A stretch of DNA of 6,385 nucleotides, taken from RFTU01 sp032122355. GTDB taxonomy: Bacteria; Pseudomonadota; Gammaproteobacteria; Burkholderiales; Burkholderiaceae_C. Positions 5,349 through 6,385 of this stretch are shown piece after piece (the first letter of the stretch is position 1; every line of letters starts with the position of its first letter). A program made the position numbers and the translations under genes. The stretch is from NCBI GenBank assembly GCA_032122355.1, contig JAUMCS010000066.1, positions 1-6,385 on the forward strand. Direction: 5' to 3'. The notes beneath the pieces are model-generated. The model worked only from the letters and a program-made list of their open reading frames with translations. It was not told the origin of the DNA and searched no databases.

Positions 5349-6374
5349 TTACTCACCAAAGCGGCGAACATGACGGGGGCGCAAATGCAGCAAACCGCCC
5401 TCACTTAAAGGCAATCGTTCACGCAAAGCCGTATAGGCATGGCGCGGTAACTCCACATCCACAAAGCCTGGGCCATCTTCACGTTTGAACTCCAACCGCG
5501 TGTTAGGCCCCACGGTCAGCACTTGGCTCAGCCGCACTGGCCACGTATCAGTTCCGGCCTCGCCCACCACCTCTAACTCATGGGGTCTCACATAATGGAT
5601 GTCATCTTCCTGGCCGGGCTCACTCAAATGCCCAATGCGCCCATGAAACAAATTCACATCGCCTAAAAACTGCAACACGAAAGGCGTGGCCGGATGGTCA
5701 TACACCTGATCGGGTGAGCCCTGTTGCTCAATCCGGCCTTGATTCATCACCACCACACGATCAGCCACTTCCATGGCCTCATCCTGATCATGAGTCACAA
5801 ACACACTGGTCACGTGCACCTCATCGTGCAAGCGACGCAACCAGCGGCGCAATTCCTTACGCACCTTAGCATCTAGCGCACCAAAAGGCTCATCCAGCAA
5901 CAATACCTTAGGCTCCACTGCCAGCGCACGCGCCAGCGCAATCCGTTGACGCTGCCCACCTGAGAGCTGGTGCGGATAGCGGTCTGCCAACCAATCCAGT
6001 TGCACCAGCGTCAACAAATCCATCACCTTGGTGCGAATTTGCGCCTCGGATGGGCGTGTCGCTTTCGGTCGCACACGCAAACCAAAGGCCACATTTTCAA
6101 AAATAGACATATGCCCAAACAAAGCGTAATGCTGAAACACAAAGCCCACATTGCGCTCACGCACATGCGTATCGGTGGCATCTTCACCATGAAAAAACAC
6201 ACTGCCATCATCGGGCACTTCTAAGCCAGCAATAATCCTCAGCAAGGTTGTTTTACCGCAGCCCGAAGGCCCCAACAACGCCACCAATTCCCCTGATGGG
6301 ATGGATAAATTCAAATTATCACAGGCCACCGTACGGCCAAAACGTTTTTTTAATTCACGGACTTCTATGCTCAT
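5349..6374 (-). CDS. cysA: Sulfate/thiosulfate ABC transporter ATP-binding protein
   Basis: A 341-aa ABC ATPase that powers uptake of sulfate or thiosulfate through CysT/CysW permeases at the cytoplasmic face of the inner membrane. Visible are Walker A GPSGCGKTT (35-43), the Q-loop Gln81 (FVFQHYALF), the signature LSGGQRQR (137-144), Walker B VLLLDEP (157-163), the D-loop GALDAK and the switch His195 (VTHD). After the nucleotide-binding domain, GDVNLFHGRI and YVRPHELEV (about 238-269) are typical of CysA, followed by a TOBE-like C-terminal region. The start ATG at 6374 sits in an ATGA. The few bases upstream read without a stop into that TGA, so an upstream gene, probably cysW just outside the window, may overlap by four bases. 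Regulation by CysB/Cbl is expected for the family, but no site is in view. Confidence 0.93.
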   Translation of the reverse strand: MSIEVRELKKRFGRTVACDNLNLSIPSGELVALLGPSGCGKTTLLRIIAGLEVPDDGSVFFHGEDATDTHVRERNVGFVFQHYALFGHMSIFENVAFGLRVRPKATRPSEAQIRTKVMDLLTLVQLDWLADRYPHQLSGGQRQRIALARALAVEPKVLLLDEPFGALDAKVRKELRRWLRRLHDEVHVTSVFVTHDQDEAMEVADRVVVMNQGRIEQQGSPDQVYDHPATPFVLQFLGDVNLFHGRIGHLSEPGQEDDIHYVRPHELEVVGEAGTDTWPVRLSQVLTVGPNTRLEFKREDGPGFVDVELPRHAYTALRERLPLSEGGLLHLRPRHVRRFGE

Positions 6375-6385
6375 GATGGCCGACC

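Overview
The window looks like a chromosomal segment of a betaproteobacterium. The evidence is the gph-trpE gene pair, a CysA of the sulfate/thiosulfate transporter type, and a gamma-type carbonic anhydrase-like protein. No rRNA or tRNA is present to place it more precisely. The right half (about 2545-6385) is ordinary core metabolism. The left part (1 to about 2540) is accessory in character; its first 1.4 kb is visibly richer in A and T than the right half.

Layout. Bases 1-212 hold no convincing gene, only a leftward rho-independent terminator (158-191) and a second hairpin. A leftward low-GC unit follows, with a candidate -10 box near 1380: a small lipoprotein (860-1285), a single-pass membrane protein of unknown function (370-894) and possibly a short third ORF (213-383), ending at the terminator. 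After a gene-poor stretch (1310-1631) comes a solitary rightward YoeB/Txe-like RNase toxin gene. No antitoxin is visible, and two of its catalytic positions appear substituted. It meets, tail to tail and sharing a TTAA, a leftward gene for a single-domain RelA/SpoT-type nucleotide pyrophosphokinase. That gene lies 23 bases downstream of the leftward gamma-carbonic anhydrase-like gene (2545-3075) and has a good ribosome binding site.

Divergent from the carbonic anhydrase gene are gph (phosphoglycolate phosphatase) and trpE (anthranilate synthase component I), which overlap in an ATGA. Leftward cysA (sulfate/thiosulfate ABC transporter ATPase) faces trpE across a strong hairpin that includes the trpE stop codon.

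The most interesting region is 1473-2610. The toxin-like gene and the RelA/SpoT gene are flanked by an imperfect direct repeat of about 60-70 bases with a 14-base identical core. The right copy is the 3' end of the carbonic anhydrase gene. The left copy, read on the minus strand, still encodes a similar RIGEYK peptide in an otherwise broken frame. This suggests that the two stress-type genes were inserted at, or duplicated with, the end of the carbonic anhydrase gene.
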